A DNA stretch of 6,042 bases from assembly GCA_903643055.1 (NCBI GenBank), contig CAHJWV010000136.1:1-6042 (forward strand). Direction: 5' to 3'. Source of the DNA: Burkholderiales bacterium. GTDB lineage: Bacteria > Pseudomonadota > Gammaproteobacteria > Burkholderiales > Burkholderiaceae. A model generated the notes under the pieces. That model saw nothing but the letters and a program-made list of their open reading frames with translations. It did not search any database and was not told the origin of the DNA. Both the position numbers and the translations under genes were made by a program. Positions 5,725 to 6,042 of this stretch are shown in pieces. The number at the start of each line of letters is the position of its first letter. The first letter of the stretch is position 1.

Positions 5725-5762
5725 AAGTGTGATGGTGGCCCTCCCGGGCGACCATCACACTT
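5725..5762 (-). terminator. Strong terminator hairpin of the right-edge gene
   Basis: AAGTGTGATGGT (5725-5736) pairs perfectly with ACCATCACACTT (5751-5762). After one G-G mismatch the stem continues with GCCC/GGGC around the loop TCCC. It begins 13 bases beyond the minus-strand stop at 5776. The T-rich tail on the minus strand is weak (AGCCTTTC), so it may act by stem stability or in tandem with the dyad at 5711-5724. It is the natural 3' end for the right-edge gene. Confidence 0.75.
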
Positions 5763-5775
5763 CACATCAACTGCC

Positions 5776-6042
5776 TCAGGCTTTGGACGCTGTACTGCGT
5801 GTCCGAGCTTTCGGTTTCGGCTGACTTTGCGTTGCGACCCATTGGCGGCTGGCTTCACGCTTGGCTTTGGTCGCTGCGCGTTGGTAAGCCATTTCGGCTC
5901 TGCCACGCATCGCGATCGCCTTCGCTACAGCCAATTGGTACTTCTCCACCGTGTAGGTGTTCTCTGTCCCAATGTAGACACTTTGCCTGCGTGGTGTCTC
6001 GCCAAAGCGAGGCAGAGAAACAGACAGGCTGCAATCGCGAAC
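5776..6042 (-). CDS. Unrecognised protein, C-terminal 88 residues (5' end outside the window)
   Basis: An open frame enters from the right edge on the minus strand and ends at TGA (5776-5778), just before a strong terminator hairpin, which supports its being a real gene. The visible part reads SVSLPRFGETPRRQSVYIGT, then ENTYTVEKYQLAVAKAIAMR, and passes into a lysine-, arginine- and alanine-rich helical tail ending KPKARTRSTASKA. The central YIGTENTYTVEKYQLAVAKA stretch, a strand followed by an amphipathic helix, recalls the end of AP2-type DNA-binding domains, and the basic tail would suit nucleic-acid binding. That resemblance is weak and from memory, so no function is assigned. In-frame ATG codons inside this part (such as the M of IAMR) are not credible starts, because well-formed sequence precedes them. 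Confidence 0.65.
   Translation of the reverse strand, partial: VRDCSLSVSLPRFGETPRRQSVYIGTENTYTVEKYQLAVAKAIAMRGRAEMAYQRAATKAKREASRQWVATQSQPKPKARTRSTASKA

Noticed and set aside
5601..5906. 101-aa open frame on the minus strand
   Set aside because: It reads a different register of the right-edge gene and continues through the terminator stem into the AT-rich spacer; the frame ending at 5776 has better protein character and a correctly placed terminator.

Overview
The window is GC-rich DNA, most likely from a betaproteobacterium of the order Burkholderiales (Rubrivivax/Roseateles/Leptothrix-like). This is inferred from codon and base composition, from the style of the chemoreceptor, and from the presence of a biotin-independent malonate decarboxylase locus. 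No rRNA or tRNA is present to fix the taxonomy. No CRISPR array or intact insertion sequence is visible.

Left part (1-2959), end of a malonate-utilisation locus. The plus strand carries complete mdcH, the malonyl transacylase subunit of malonate decarboxylase. It is preceded by what may be the last codons of mdcG. Convergent to it, on the minus strand, run mdcR (LysR regulator), a remnant of madL and a 5'-truncated madM (the two-component malonate transporter). The madLM pair is damaged. MadL starts at a TTG with a good Shine-Dalgarno, hits an in-frame TGA after 15 codons, and then runs in frame, without its C-terminal two thirds, into MadM lacking its first 25-30 residues. The decarboxylase arm looks intact where visible, while the dedicated malonate carrier looks broken.

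Middle (2960-5156). A 390-bp spacer upstream of mdcR carries a CT/TA microsatellite and an isolated 20-bp palindrome. A 14-bp perfect-stem terminator follows, then a complete 525-aa methyl-accepting chemotaxis protein on the minus strand. Its 5' region has a near-consensus sigma-28 (FliA) flagellar promoter and a hairpin abutting the Shine-Dalgarno. The receptor is therefore probably expressed with the flagellar/chemotaxis regulon, independently of the malonate genes.

Right part (5157-6042). About 570 bp without a convincing gene holds several dyads: a composite stem-loop bounded by 9-bp direct repeats, a short AT-rich patch with A-tracts spaced 10-15 bp apart, two small hairpins, and a strong terminator hairpin. 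The terminator serves an unrecognised minus-strand gene that runs off the right edge; only its last 88 codons are present.

The most notable observations are the madL-madM deletion fusion with its nonsense codon, the sigma-28 promoter of the chemoreceptor, and the structured non-coding region at 5416-5762. I see no convincing evidence of a wholly new multi-gene system.
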